Shown here piece by piece: positions 10,406 through 19,900 of a DNA stretch of 64,000 nt. Location: contig JAPTYK010000001.1 of the NCBI GenBank assembly GCA_026913215.1, positions 3,038,001 to 3,102,000 on the forward strand, given 5' to 3'. Position 1 is the stretch's first letter; every line of letters begins with the position of its first letter. The position numbers and the translations under genes were made by a program. Source of the DNA: Streptomyces diastatochromogenes. GTDB lineage: Bacteria > Actinomycetota > Actinomycetes > Streptomycetales > Streptomycetaceae. The notes beneath the pieces are model-generated. The model was not told the origin of the DNA. It made no database searches and saw nothing but the letters and a program-made list of their open reading frames with translations.

Positions 10406-11019
10406 CCGCGACCAGCATTCCGCCCATCGCCAGCATGGTCGCCGCGACCAGGCCGTCCAGGACGCGCCAGGCCTTCGGGCGGGAGAGGAGGCCGCTGAGG
10501 AGGCGGGCGCCGAAGCCGAGGGTGAAGAACCAGCCGAGGCTGGCCAGGGCGGCGCCGGCGCCGAAGGCCCAGCGGAGGTCGCCGCGGTCGGAGGCGAGGG
10601 AGCCGAGGAGGAGGACGGTGTCGAGGTAGACGTGGGGGTTCAGCCAGGTCATGGCCAGGCAGGTCAGGACCGCCCGGCGGGCCGAGCCGGTCTCCGGTCC
10701 GCCCGCGGTCAGGGCGGCGGAGGGATCGGGGCGGAGCACGCGGCGGGCGGCGAGGAGGCCGTAGCCGAGGAGGAACGCCCCGCCCAGCAGGCCCACCGCG
10801 GTCAGCGCCGCCCGCCACGCCGTGACCACCGCGCCCACGCCCGCCACGCCGAGCGCGATCAGGACCGCGTCCGACACGGCGCAGATCGCGACCACCGCGA
10901 GGACGGCGTGGCGGCGGGCGCCCTGACGCAGGACGAAGGCGTTCTGGGCGCCGATGGCCACGATGAGGAGAGCCCGTGCCGAATCCGGCGAGGAGGGCGG
11001 CGAGGGAGGTGCTGGTCAT
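10398..11019 (-). CDS. LysE/ArgO family amino acid exporter
   Basis: A membrane exporter of about 207 residues. LysE-family proteins export basic amino acids such as lysine or arginine. The reading starts at ATG 11019 (MTSTSLAALLAGFGTG) and contains the family signature AIGAQNAFVLRQG in the first helix region, MTWLNPHVYLDT in the middle and five to six hydrophobic helices. The frame breaks near 10975, between the first residues and AIGAQNAF, most simply by lost bases in short C/T runs. It is divergent from a LysR-type regulator, which is the standard lysE-lysG arrangement and supports control by that regulator when basic amino acids accumulate. Confidence 0.9.
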
Positions 11020-11046
11020 GGCTCCGACCGTAAGGACCACGCCGTG

Positions 11047-11090
11047 ATGAGTACAGCTAAAGATTCTTAGGTACCTTTAGCCGTACTCAT
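11047..11090. promoter_or_regulatory. Candidate LysG operator: 16-bp inverted repeat between exporter and regulator genes
   Basis: Arms at 11047-11062 (ATGAGTACAGCTAAAG) and 11075-11090 (CTTTAGCCGTACTCAT) match at 15 of 16 positions with a 12-base spacer. The right arm runs into the regulator's ATG at 11089. LysR-type regulators bind such dyads in divergent promoters, so this is probably the autoregulatory and exporter-control site. Confidence 0.7.
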
Positions 11091-11996
11091 GGACGAACTT
11101 CCCCTGGACCAGGTCCGGACGCTGCTCGCGGTGGTCGACGAGGGCACCTTCGACGCCGCTGCCGCCGCCCTGCACGTGACCCCCTCCGCCGTCAGCCAGC
11201 GCGTCAAGGCCCTGGAACAGCGCACCGGCCGGGTCCTGCTGATGCGCACCAAACCGGTGCGGCCCACGGAGTCCGGCGAGGTGGTGGTGCGCTTCGCCCG
11301 CCAGCTGGCGCGCCTGGAGCGGGACACCCGCGCCGAACTGGGACTGGCGGCCGGGCAGGGCCCGGTCCGGGTGCCGATCGCGGTCAACGCCGACTCCCTG
11401 GCCACCTGGTTCCTGCCCGCGCTCACCCGGGTGCCGCAGGACCCGCCGATCTGCTTCGAGCTCCACCGGGAGGACGAGTCCCACACCACCGCCCTGCTGC
11501 GCGAGGGCCAGGTGATGGCGGCGGTCACCTCGCAGCCCGACCCGGTGGCGGCTGCACGGTGCGGCGGCTCGGGCTCGCCCGCTACCGGGCCGTGGCCGCG
11601 CCCGGGTTCGCCGCCCGCCACCTCACGGGGGACCTCGCGGAGGACCTGGGCGAGGCCCCGACCGTGGTCTTCGACCGGCGTGACCGCCTCCAGGACGCCT
11701 TCGTCCGCTCCCTCACCGGGGGCCGTTCGGACGCCGGGCGGGTCCATCACCTGGTGCCCACGTCCGACGGCTTCCGGGACGCGGTGGCCTTCGGCCTCGG
11801 CTGGGGCCTGGTGCCCGAACCGCAGGCGGAGCCGCTCCTGCGCTCCGGCCGCCTGGTGGAACTGGCACCGGCGCGCCCCATGGACGTCCCGCTGTACTGG
11901 CAGCAGTGGAAGCTGGACTCGCCCGCCCTGTCCGCCGTCGCCGAGGTGGTGGCGACGGCCGCCGCCGAGGAACTGCTGACGCCCGGGGACGTCTGA
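11089..11996 (+). CDS. LysR-family regulator, ArgP/LysG type
   Basis: A regulator of about 302 residues. The N-terminal winged HTH is clear (LDQVRTLLAVVDEGTFDAAA, then LHVTPSAVSQRVKALEQ), as is the ArgP/LysG-like effector domain (VNADSLATWFLPAL, later FGLGWGLVPEPQ). ArgP/LysG proteins sense lysine, arginine or histidine and activate the exporter gene. The ATG at 11089 has no spaced ribosome-binding site and sits inside the inverted repeat, so a leaderless transcript is possible. One apparent base loss near 11550 (GGCGG context, between VTSQPDPVA and RRLGLARYRAV) splits the gene. It is divergent from the lysE-type exporter. Confidence 0.9.
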
Positions 11997-12036
11997 CGGC
12001 GCCGCCCACGGCGTGGCCGGGCCCGGGGTCGGAGGC

Positions 12037-12412
12037 CTACGCGGCCCCGCGCGGGACCGTCAGGCAGAAGGGTGCCCGCCGGGTCCAGGACCACCCGCCA
12101 CAGGTCCGGCCGGGGCTGGACGTCCGGGACGGTCGCGCCCCACTCCACGAGGCGGGCCGCGGCCTCGTCCAGGTCGTCGACGTCGAAGTCGAGGTGCAGC
12201 TGCTGCGGGACCTCCTGGCCGGGCCAGGACGGGGGGCGGTAGCCCTCGACGCGCTGGAAGCCGAGGAACAGGCCGCCGTCCGGGCCGCGCAGCCCCGCGA
12301 ACTCGTCGTCGGACCGGTCGGCGAGCGGGATCCCCGTGGCCCGCTGGTAGAACGCGGCCAGGGCCATGGGGTCGGCGCAGTCGAGCGTGACCGCCGTCAG
12401 TTTCATGAGCAT
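12037..12412 (-). CDS. VOC-family (glyoxalase/bleomycin resistance fold) protein
   Basis: A small protein of about 125 residues with the VOC beta-alpha-beta plan: LTAVTLDCADPMALAAFYQR at the N-terminus, LGFQRVEGY, QQLHLDFDVDDLDEAAARLV and LWRVVLDPAG before the C-terminus. The correct end (PFCLTVPRGAA, stop at 12037) is recovered only by restoring one G and one C in runs near 12070. Starts at 12412 or 12406 are both possible; neither has a good ribosome-binding site. VOC proteins include antibiotic-binding proteins, dioxygenases and isomerases; no specific role can be assigned. It follows the regulator gene convergently. Confidence 0.8.
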
Positions 12413-12441
12413 GGGCGGGGCCTACGGGAGCCCGCGGAAGG

Positions 12442-13363
12442 CTACTCGGCGGCCCAGGGCCCTCCCGTCCTCCAAGTCCCCTTTTCCCGGGGCTTTTCGG
12501 GGGCCGGTGCCGTCGGGCGGCCCGTCAGCGCCGCGAGGGAGTTGCGGATGTGCTCCATGTGGGAGTGGATCTCGTCCCGCGCCTCCTCGTGCTCCCGCAG
12601 CACCCGCTCCGTCTCGCGCTCGATCCGCTCGGCCTTCATCCTGGCCTCGGCGAGCAGCTCCTCCGCGCGGGCCTCGGCGTCCTCCTGGCCGTGCCGGGCC
12701 TGCTCCTCCGTCTCGGCCAGGGCCCGCTGCGTCTCCGCGAGCCCCGCCTCCGCCGCCGCGACCAGCTCCTCGTGGCGGGCGTCCAGGGCGCGGCCTCCGC
12801 CTCGGCCGTGCGCTCCGCCTCGGCCCACGCGGTCCGCTGCTCCTCCCGCTGCCCGGCGAGCAGCGCCCGCGCCCGGCGCTCCGTCTCCTCGAAGGCCTCC
12901 CGCGCGGCCTCCCGGGCCCCCTCGGCGTCCCGGCGGAGATCACGCCGATCTCCTCGGCCCGCGCGCGGGCCTCCTCCAGGGCGGCCCGCGCCGCCGCGTC
13001 CGCCGCCGTCCTGACGCCCTCGGCGTAGGCGCTCGCGGCCTCCTCCGCCTCCCGGGCCGCCGCGTCGGCGGCCTCGGCGAGGGCCTGCGCCTCCGCCTCG
13101 GCGGCCCGTACGAGCTTCTCGTCCTCCCGCTCCGCGAGCTCCAGGATCTTCTGCGCCCCCTCGCCCAGCACCTCGTACCGGTGCGGGACGAGCTGCTTGA
13201 CGGCCAGGCGGAGCCCGGCGGCCTCGGTCTCCATCTCCTTCGCGAGGACCGTGAGCCGCGCCGCCCGCTCCCAGGCCGCGTCCCGCTCCGCGGAGAGCGC
13301 GGCGAGGTACCGGTCGACCTGCTCGGGGCGGTAACCGCGCCCCCGTCCGACGGCGAAACTCAT
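12442..13363 (-). CDS. DivIVA-like coiled-coil protein ('cellulose-binding protein' family)
   Basis: About 307 residues, almost wholly alpha-helical coiled coil. The N-terminus has the DivIVA-type start FAVGRGRGYRPEQVDRYLAA, then long heptad runs rich in Ala, Glu and Arg, ending in REHEEARDEIHSHMEHIRNS and a short proline-rich tail. Such proteins in streptomycetes relate to DivIVA and to the Scy/FilP filament proteins of the hyphal tip, but annotations of this subfamily as cellulose-binding rest on weak evidence. Two apparent base losses, near 12940 and 12790, split the frame. Its ATG at 13363 has GGGGCG upstream. A cytoskeletal role is an inference from composition. Confidence 0.8.
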
Positions 13364-13529
13364 CCCTGACGCCCCTTCCCGTTGGCCTCGAACAACCAGG
13401 ATGCGCCATCAGAACGGACAAAAGACGCCCAACGTGAACACACGTCGAGCGCCTTTCATCACATCCGGCCTGCCGATGCCCACAAAAGACCTGGAAGACC
13501 CCGCGGACCCACCAGAAGCCCCGGCGGAC

Positions 13530-16124
13530 CTACAGGAGGCCGTCCCACATCTGTTCGAGCAGCACCGACCACCAGTTCTCCGGCGACGACAGCGCCGCCG
13601 GATCCAGCATCGCCAGCTGCGCCTGGAAATCGACCGTCCAGCGACCCGCCTGCTCCGGATTCAGCCCGAACCGCAGCCGCCACATCCGCCCGAGCAGCGC
13701 CATCGACCGCGTGAACTCCGGCAGCCCCGTGTTCACGAACTGCGGCGGCACCGACTGCCCGCCCGGACCGGCCTCCACCGGCACCGCCACGATGTGCGCG
13801 GTCCCGTACTGGACGCAGATCGCCCGCCCGAAGTCCGAACCGAGCACCAGGTACGAGCTCGCGTCCGGCGCCGCCTGCACCTGCCGCTGCGCCGCCAGCT
13901 CCGCCAGCGTCGGCACCACCGGCATCGCGGGCTGCGCCCAGAAGAACGGACCGAAGTCCGCCGGAAGCCCCGCCCACACCAGCGTGCGCGCCACCAGCTC
14001 CGGCACGCCCTGCCGGGACACCGCCCGCTGGTCGAAGCGGAGCACCCCGGACCGAACGCGCCCGCCAGCTCCTGCGCGACCCCTCCGGCGGAACCGGCGG
14101 CGCCGGCTGCACCTGCGGCAGCGGAGCCCGCACCGGAGCCGGACGCGCCGGACCGTCCGCGACCTGGTGCAACTCGCCCTGATGCGTCAGGAGTTGCCGC
14201 ATGCCCTGCTGCCGGCCCGCGTGATCACGGCCGTACGGGGCGATGCTCGTGATCCGCGCCTGCGGCCACGTCTCCCGGATCATCCGCGCGCAGTAACCAC
14301 CCGGCAGCTCACAGGACTCCAGCTCCGTGTGCAGTTCGAGCACCTGCTGCGGCGGCACGTTCATCGCCCGCAGCTCGTGCAGGATCTGCCACTCCGGATG
14401 CGGAGTGCCCGGCGCCGAACGCCGGATGATCTGCGCCTCGGAACCGTCCGGCGCCCGGTACCGCAGCACCGCCTGGTAGCCCGGACCCACCGTCGGCTGC
14501 CCGGTCGGCTGCGGATAGCCGTACGCCGGAGGCACCGGCCCCGGCGCTACGGGACCGGGCGCGGGCGGCGGCATGTGCCCGCCGACCGGCGGCGCCGGAG
14601 CGGGCGGGGCGGCGGGGCCCCGGACCACCGGGACCACCCGGACCCGGGTGCGCCAGCATCGTCGCCGCGTGCGCGACACCGCCCGGAGGCGTACCGCCAC
14701 CCGGCACGCCCGGCGGCGGCGGGGCGGCGGAGGCGCGCCCGGACCGCCCTGGTTCGGATGCGCCAGCATCGTCGCCGCGTGGTGCACCGGCTGCGGCGGC
14801 GTCACGGGACCCGGCGGGGCCGGCGGAGGCGGCGGACCGGGCGGACCCGGCTGCGCGGGCGGCTGCGGCCCTCCGGGCCGAGCTGCGACACCAGCTGGGT
14901 CGGGATGTACGCGTTGGAGCCCTGCGAACCACCCGGCACACCGGGACACCCGGCACTCCCGGCGGCGGGGCGGCGTCGGGCCGCGCCCGGCCTTCGGCGG
15001 CGGGGTCGCCTTGCTCGTCGCGGCGTCCGCGATGTCCCCGCCGCCCGGCGCCGGGGGCGCGGGCGGCGGAGGCGGCGGCACACCGGACCGGCCTGCGCGG
15101 GAACCGGCGAAGGCTGCGGCACGGGCGGGCCCGGAGGCGTCGCCGGAGCCTGCGGCACACCACCCGGGGCCGGAGCCGCCGGGTCCAGACGCGGGGCGAT
15201 CGCCGTCGGAGGCAGCGCACTGCCCCCCTTCATCAGGGCCGTCGGCGCGTCCGCCCCCACCGACGGCGGCGGGGTGTCCTCGTCGTCCGTCCCCGACAGC
15301 GGCGGCGCGAACACGGTCGCCGGCAGCGGCACCGCCCGTCCACACCCCGGAACTCGCGTTCGCGTCCACCCACGGACTGTCGGACGCGGGCACGGGCGGG
15401 ACCGAGGCGCCGCCGCAGCCACCGGCGCGGGCGTCGCCGGTACGCCGTCCATCGCCGTCGGCTCGTACTCCTCGTCCCCGGGGACAGGAGCCACGACAGG
15501 CGCGACGGGCGCCGCCGGAACCGGAGCCGTAGCCGCCTCGGAAGAAGAGGAAGCGGAAGAAGAGGAATCGGAAGAGGAGGGAACGGAAGAGGAGGAGGCC
15601 GACGAGACGGAAGCCGACGAGGACGCCACCGAGACAGAGGACGCCACCGAAGCCGAAGGCCCCGGCTCCCCCGCCTCCACGCCCTCCGACGCGTCGTCCA
15701 CCGGCGCCGACGCGCTCGCGCTCTCCTGCGAGGCGTGCGACTCCTCACGCGGCAGCCCGATCTTGTCCGCCGCGTCCTGCAGCCACTCCGGCGGACTCAG
15801 CAGGAACGACGTCTGGTTCAGATCGATCCGCGCCGCCGGCACCGCCGCCTGCGCCGGAACCTCGTCCGCCGCGCCGTACTCCTCCTCGTACCGCCGGATC
15901 ACCTCACCCACCGGCAGCCCCGGCCACAACGTCGCCTCACCGCTGCGCGCGATCACCAGACGCTGACGCCCGCCGTCCGACGTCGGACCGCCCTCGCGGT
16001 CCTCCGCCCACACCACGAACCCCAGCTCGAACTCCCGCACCCGCACCTCACGGTGCTGATACGACGGCAGGTCGCCGTTGATCCACTCCTCGGCGCGCTC
16101 CTGCGCCTGCGCGAACGTCACCAC
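13530..16124 (-). CDS. Multidomain Imm35-like / deaminase-like / SUKH-4 protein
   Basis: A cytoplasmic-looking protein of about 865 residues. The N-terminal ~90 residues (VTFAQAQERAEEWINGDLPS to VIRRYEEEYG) resemble the YrhB/Imm35 immunity fold. A Ser/Glu/Pro-rich linker of roughly 400 residues follows. Next comes a domain with HPEWQILHELRAMNVPP and the zinc-ligand-like set HTELESCELPGGYC, consistent with a nucleic acid deaminase. The C-terminal ~170 residues match SUKH-4 (LVLGSDFGRAICVQYGTAH, PQFVNTGLPEFTRSM). There is no signal peptide. GTG starts at 16124 or 16121 follow GGGGAG, 8-11 bases after the WHH-SUKH gene, so they form an operon. Several frameshifts break it (linker 14600-15400, also near 14090 and 14045). 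The deaminase call is the least certain. Confidence 0.72.
14649..14781. repeat. Two 23-bp direct repeats in the linker of the SUKH-4 multidomain gene
   Basis: TGCGCCAGCATCGTCGCCGC plus GTG occurs at 14649-14671 and 14759-14781. In the coding (minus) strand both encode HAATMLAH within Pro/Gly-rich sequence, so the linker carries a duplicated short motif. Confidence 0.75.
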
Positions 16125-16131
16125 AGCCAGC

Positions 16132-17130
16132 TCACTCCCCCACCGGGACCACGGGCACGGCACGCGCGAAGCCGCCGTCCACCATCAGGTTCGCCACCGT
16201 CTCCAGCTCCGGCGGATTGCCCGCCAGACGCCCGAGGAACGCGTCGAAATCCGCGCCGCACGGCAGCAGCAACCGCTCCACCCGCTCGTTCACCGTCCAG
16301 CCGGCCGCCACCGCGCCGGAGTCCCGCGCGTCGTCGTACGCGCAGAACCACACCGAACCGACCGCCGCACCCCGCACCTTCAGCGCGATCAGACCGCCCT
16401 GGACGAACGCGACACCCAGATAGTCCTTCGTCAGGTGGTCACGGAGGCACTTGTTGACGTAGACCAGGTCATTGACACCCGCCTCCTCCCGCACCGTGAA
16501 GAACGGCTGGTCGACCAGGAGCCCCAGCTCCGCGTCGAGCGCCGCCCCCACCGGAGCGCACCCGCCCGCCGCCTTCAGGAACGTCCGGTACGCCCCCGGC
16601 AGCCGGTAGCCGAGGTCCTCCTCGACACCCTGGAGCTGCTGCTCCGACACCGACACCCGGCCCTTCGGCAGCCCGAAGTGCACCGGCCGGGTCTCCTGCA
16701 GCGGACGCGTCCCCCGCTTCGACTGGTCCACCGGCGCCGTCGCCACCCCGCCGTGATGACGCAGCAGCGCCTTCACCTCGACCGGGACCAGCTCCATCCG
16801 CCGCGAACCCACCACGTGGTGCCACGTCCAGCCGTGCGGGGTCGCCACCGCCGGGATCGAGTCCCACAGCTCGTGACCGGTCGCCGCCAGCGCGGCGTTC
16901 GCCGACACGTAGTCCGTCAGACGCAGCTCGTCGACACCGAAACCCTCCGGGGGATCGGCGATCTCCGCCGCCGCCCGCGCGTACGGCGAGAAATCCGGAT
17001 AACCCCGCTCGTCGACCCGCACCCCTCTGGGATGACGGGAGGCGCGGACCGGATCCGGGAAGTGCACGACCTGCCCGGCGTAGGCCGCGTTCGGTGGCGC
17101 GGTGTCCTGCCCGAGCCGACCTGTCGTCAT
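16132..17130 (-). CDS. WHH-type HNH nuclease-like domain fused to a SUKH (SMI1/KNR4) domain
   Basis: An intact protein of 332 residues from ATG 17130 (upstream GGGGG). Residues ~110-150 contain HGWTWHHV, then RRMELVPVEV and LRHHGG, matching the WHH family of HNH/ENDO VII nucleases (tWHH, M-LVP, H-GG). The C-terminal half is a SUKH domain (VEEDLGYRLPGAYRTFLKAA, later DFDAFLGRLAGNP). WHH domains are polymorphic-toxin tips and SUKH domains are their common immunity partners; here both are in one chain with no export signal. The key histidines are present, so the nuclease may be functional. It is first in an operon with the Imm35/deaminase/SUKH-4 gene. Confidence 0.82.
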   Translation of the reverse strand: MTTGRLGQDTAPPNAAYAGQVVHFPDPVRASRHPRGVRVDERGYPDFSPYARAAAEIADPPEGFGVDELRLTDYVSANAALAATGHELWDSIPAVATPHGWTWHHVVGSRRMELVPVEVKALLRHHGGVATAPVDQSKRGTRPLQETRPVHFGLPKGRVSVSEQQLQGVEEDLGYRLPGAYRTFLKAAGGCAPVGAALDAELGLLVDQPFFTVREEAGVNDLVYVNKCLRDHLTKDYLGVAFVQGGLIALKVRGAAVGSVWFCAYDDARDSGAVAAGWTVNERVERLLLPCGADFDAFLGRLAGNPPELETVANLMVDGGFARAVPVVPVGE

Positions 17131-17424
17131 GGCGGTTGCCCCCTGCATGGCGTCGCTGACTCTGCTGCTCCAGGCCGATTCGCCCAGCCTGGTTCCGCAC
17201 AGCCTATGCGCTGCCACAAGAGGCCGAACCGGGCCCGAAGCGACGACCGCCCGACGGCCACCCGACGACCACCGGCGGTGACCAACTGTCACGAAGCCAT
17301 GACGGGCACACCCTGATTCCGACACACCGAAGACGCGTTTCGCCGCCCCAGCTTCCCCATATGGCTCCCTATTTGGCAGGCTGTCCACGCAACTCGGGGG
17401 ATTGCAGGAGGGAAGACCAGCACC
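17131..17424. promoter_or_regulatory. Shared divergent promoter region of the deaminase-SUKH cluster
   Basis: These 294 bases separate the two back-to-back operons (WHH-SUKH leftward, YwqJ-like deaminase rightward). It contains no gene that I can support and is slightly less GC-rich than its neighbours near 17330-17400. Promoters for both directions must lie here. I see no convincing operator. Confidence 0.4.
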
Positions 17425-17936
17425 ATGCACGTAGCAACGACACCCACACAGGGTGACCCACGCCTCAACTGGAGCAGCAGCGCCGAGGCCACCCGCGCGC
17501 CCTCGCTGCGTCACCGCCGCGACGGCATCCTCCCCACCGTCGGAGCCGCCCTCTCCGTCCGCGGCGAGACGCTCACGTGCACCGCGGGCGCGGCGACCGG
17601 CCGCCCGTCCTGCACGCCCTCGTCCAGGACTTCCTGGACACCCTCACCAGCGGCCAGCGGGAACGGTTCACCGGCCGCTGCCCCGAGGCGATCCTGCTCT
17701 CCCGGCACCTCACCGCCACCGAGAACGCCCGCTCCAAGCGCGCCCAGCGCAAACCGCTCACCCCCGGCGAGGCCCGCCGCTCCCTGAAGCACGCCAAACT
17801 CACCGCCCGGCGCATCCGGGAGGACGGCGACCCGCTCCACGGCAGCTACGCCGCACCCTGCCGCTCCTGTACGGCGATGCTCGCCCACTTCGGCGTCCGC
17901 GCCGTCGACCCCACCACGCCTGTCGAGAACGGCTGA
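17425..17936 (+). CDS. YwqJ-like putative nucleic acid/nucleotide deaminase
   Basis: About 170 residues after correcting one base loss near 17588. The start is ATG 17425 with GCAGGAGGG upstream. The readable order is ILPTVGAALSVRGETLTCTAG, FTGRCPEAILLSRHL, then HGSYAAPCRSCTAMLAHFGV. CPE and PCRSC are the zinc-binding and catalytic signature of the deaminase superfamily (Cys-x-Glu, Pro-Cys-x2-Cys) in its YwqJ form. Members are usually toxin domains of polymorphic systems, acting on nucleic acids or nucleotides. This one is stand-alone with no signal peptide or trafficking domain. It is followed 10 bases later by a SUKH-3 gene, the expected immunity partner, and is divergent from the WHH-SUKH operon. 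Confidence 0.83.
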
Positions 17937-17946
17937 CCGCACACCC

Positions 17947-18438
17947 ATGCCCGACCACCTCAGCACCACCCGCTTCCCCGTCAACGTCGACGCCGCCCTC
18001 CGCGAGGCCGGCTGGCAGCCCGGCCGCTGGGACATCAAACTCGCCGAAGAATGGGCCGACACCCTGCGCGCCCACGTCTCCCCCGCCGGACACCGGCACA
18101 GCGTCTTCCCGGCCGCCGTGGAGGCCTGGGCCGAATTCGGCGGCCTCCGCATCACCGCACCCGGCCACGGCCGGCAGATAGCGCCCGCCGCCATCCGCTT
18201 CGACCCCCTCGCCGGCCTCCACCTCTCCCGCACCCTCGCCGACCTCGGCCGCGCCCTCGACACCGAGCTCGCCCCGCTCGGCGAAGAAGGCGAACACCAG
18301 GCCGTCCTGGCCATGGACGTCGAGGGCCGGGTCTACAGCCTCGACCACGCCGGCGACTGGTACCTCGGCAAGGACATCGACGCGGCCCTCTCCACCCTGG
18401 TCACGGGCGCCCAGCCGACACGGCTCACGGCGGGATAG
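17947..18438 (+). CDS. SUKH-3 domain immunity protein
   Basis: An intact protein of 163 residues. It shows the SUKH-3 pattern: FPVNVDAALREAGWQPGRW at the N-terminus, FPAAVEAWAEFGGLRI, and the final VLAMDVEGRVYSLDHAGDWY followed by GKDIDAALSTLV. SUKH proteins neutralise diverse nuclease and deaminase toxins by direct binding. The gene starts 10 bases after the YwqJ-like deaminase and must be co-transcribed with it, so it is the likely antitoxin. It is convergent with the histidine kinase gene. Confidence 0.88.
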   Translation: MPDHLSTTRFPVNVDAALREAGWQPGRWDIKLAEEWADTLRAHVSPAGHRHSVFPAAVEAWAEFGGLRITAPGHGRQIAPAAIRFDPLAGLHLSRTLADLGRALDTELAPLGEEGEHQAVLAMDVEGRVYSLDHAGDWYLGKDIDAALSTLVTGAQPTRLTAG

Positions 18439-18473
18439 AACCGCCCGCCCGGCGGATCGGGGCCGGGCAGACC

Positions 18474-19785
18474 CTAGGAGGGCCCCGTCGGCAGCACCGC
18501 CGACACCTTGAACCCGCCCGCGTCGGTCGGACCCGACACGAACACGCCCCCGAGCCGCACCACCCGCTCCTTCATCCCCACGAGCCCGTTCCCGCCGCTC
18601 GGCAGCCCCACGTCCGCCACCGCCGCGTCCGAAGGACCGTTCTCCACCTGCATCGCGACCTCGGCCCCCCGGTGCGCCAGACGCACCACGACCTTCGCGC
18701 CCGCCGCGTGCTTGTGCACGTTCGTCAGCGCCTCCTGCACCACCCGGTACGCCGTCCGCTCCACCTCCGGGGCATACGGACGCGCCTCACCCAGCACCAC
18801 CAGCTCCACGGCCGCCCCCGCCAGCCGCGACTGCTCGCACAACGCCTCCACCGCGTCCAGACACGGCCCGTCCTCCGCGGCGGCCTCGGCGGCGCGGCAG
18901 CGGCCCGCCCCACGGCGGCGAGCGGCACGGCGGCGGGACCGACGGGCCCCCGTCCTCCCGGAGCACCCCCAACATCTCCCGCAACTCGGTGAGCGCCTGC
19001 CGCCCCATGTCCCCCACGAGCGCCGCGTTCCTCACGGCCTTCTGCGGATCCTTCAACGCCACCGCCTGCAGCGCCGCCGCGTGCACCACCATCAGCGACA
19101 CCCGGTGCGCGACCACGTCGTGCATCTCCCGCGCGATCCGCGTCCGCTCCTCCCGCCGCGCCCACTGCGCCCGCTGCTCCGCCCGGTCCGCCAGCAGCGA
19201 CAGCTCCTGCTCCAGCGAGTCCGCCCGCTCCCGCAGGCTCTCCATGAGCCGGCGCCGCGCCCCTATGTACAGCCCGAAGAGCACCGGCGGCGCGTTCAGC
19301 CCGAGCGTCATGAACAGCGCCACGCTCGGCACGTACCAGCCACTCGGGTCGATGTCCGGCGGCCCCTGGTCCACCTGCGCGACGTCCTGCCGCATCCGCA
19401 CCATCGTCACCACGAACACCGCGAACGTCGACATCCCCGCGAGCGCCGCCGTGATCCGCCGGGGCACCTCGGACGCGGCGAGCGAGTACAGCCCGACGAT
19501 CCCCATCAGGAAGCCCATCTCGGCGGGCGCGACCGCGATCGACACCAGCACGACGGCGATGGGCCACCGGCGCCGCACCAGCAGCACGGACCCCACGACC
19601 AGCCCGAACACCACCCCCACCGGCACCGGCAGCGCCGCCTTGTCGGCGAACCCCACCCCCTCGATGCCGCACTCCAGCGCCGACACCACCGCCAGCCCCA
19701 CATCGAGAACGGCACTCCGCCGTCTCCCCCACCACCACCAACTCCCGACGCCCCCAGCGTCCCGGTCTGCCCCCGTTGTGGTCAT
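18474..19785 (-). CDS. Sensor histidine kinase, NarL-type (HisKA_3), orphan
   Basis: A membrane sensor kinase of about 437 residues. Five to six hydrophobic helices (LDVGLAVVSALECG onward, e.g. VGVVFGLVVGSVLL) precede a coiled coil and the dimerisation/phosphoacceptor helix with the REMHDVVAHRVSLMVVHAAA H-box. The C-terminal ATPase has N-box RVVQEALTNVHKHAAGAK and G-box GNGLVGMKERV. The likely start is ATG 19785. Two frame changes lie between 18880 and 18955, just after the H-box region. No response regulator is adjacent, which is unusual because such kinases are normally paired. The signal is unknown. Confidence 0.87.
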
Positions 19786-19900
19786 ACCCACCACCCTACG
19801 GGTGGGCCCCCACGTCAATGCCGCGCACACGAGTCCCTCGAACTGTTGAATCGCCCGCATTTTCGATCCGGACGTCCGCATTCCGGACGATCGTGTTCGC

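Noticed and set aside
13530..18438. The deaminase-SUKH block as a recently acquired mobile island
   Set aside because: Base composition matches the surroundings, and I see no integrase, transposase or flanking direct repeats; the tRNA-Gln is 2.3 kb away and not duplicated.
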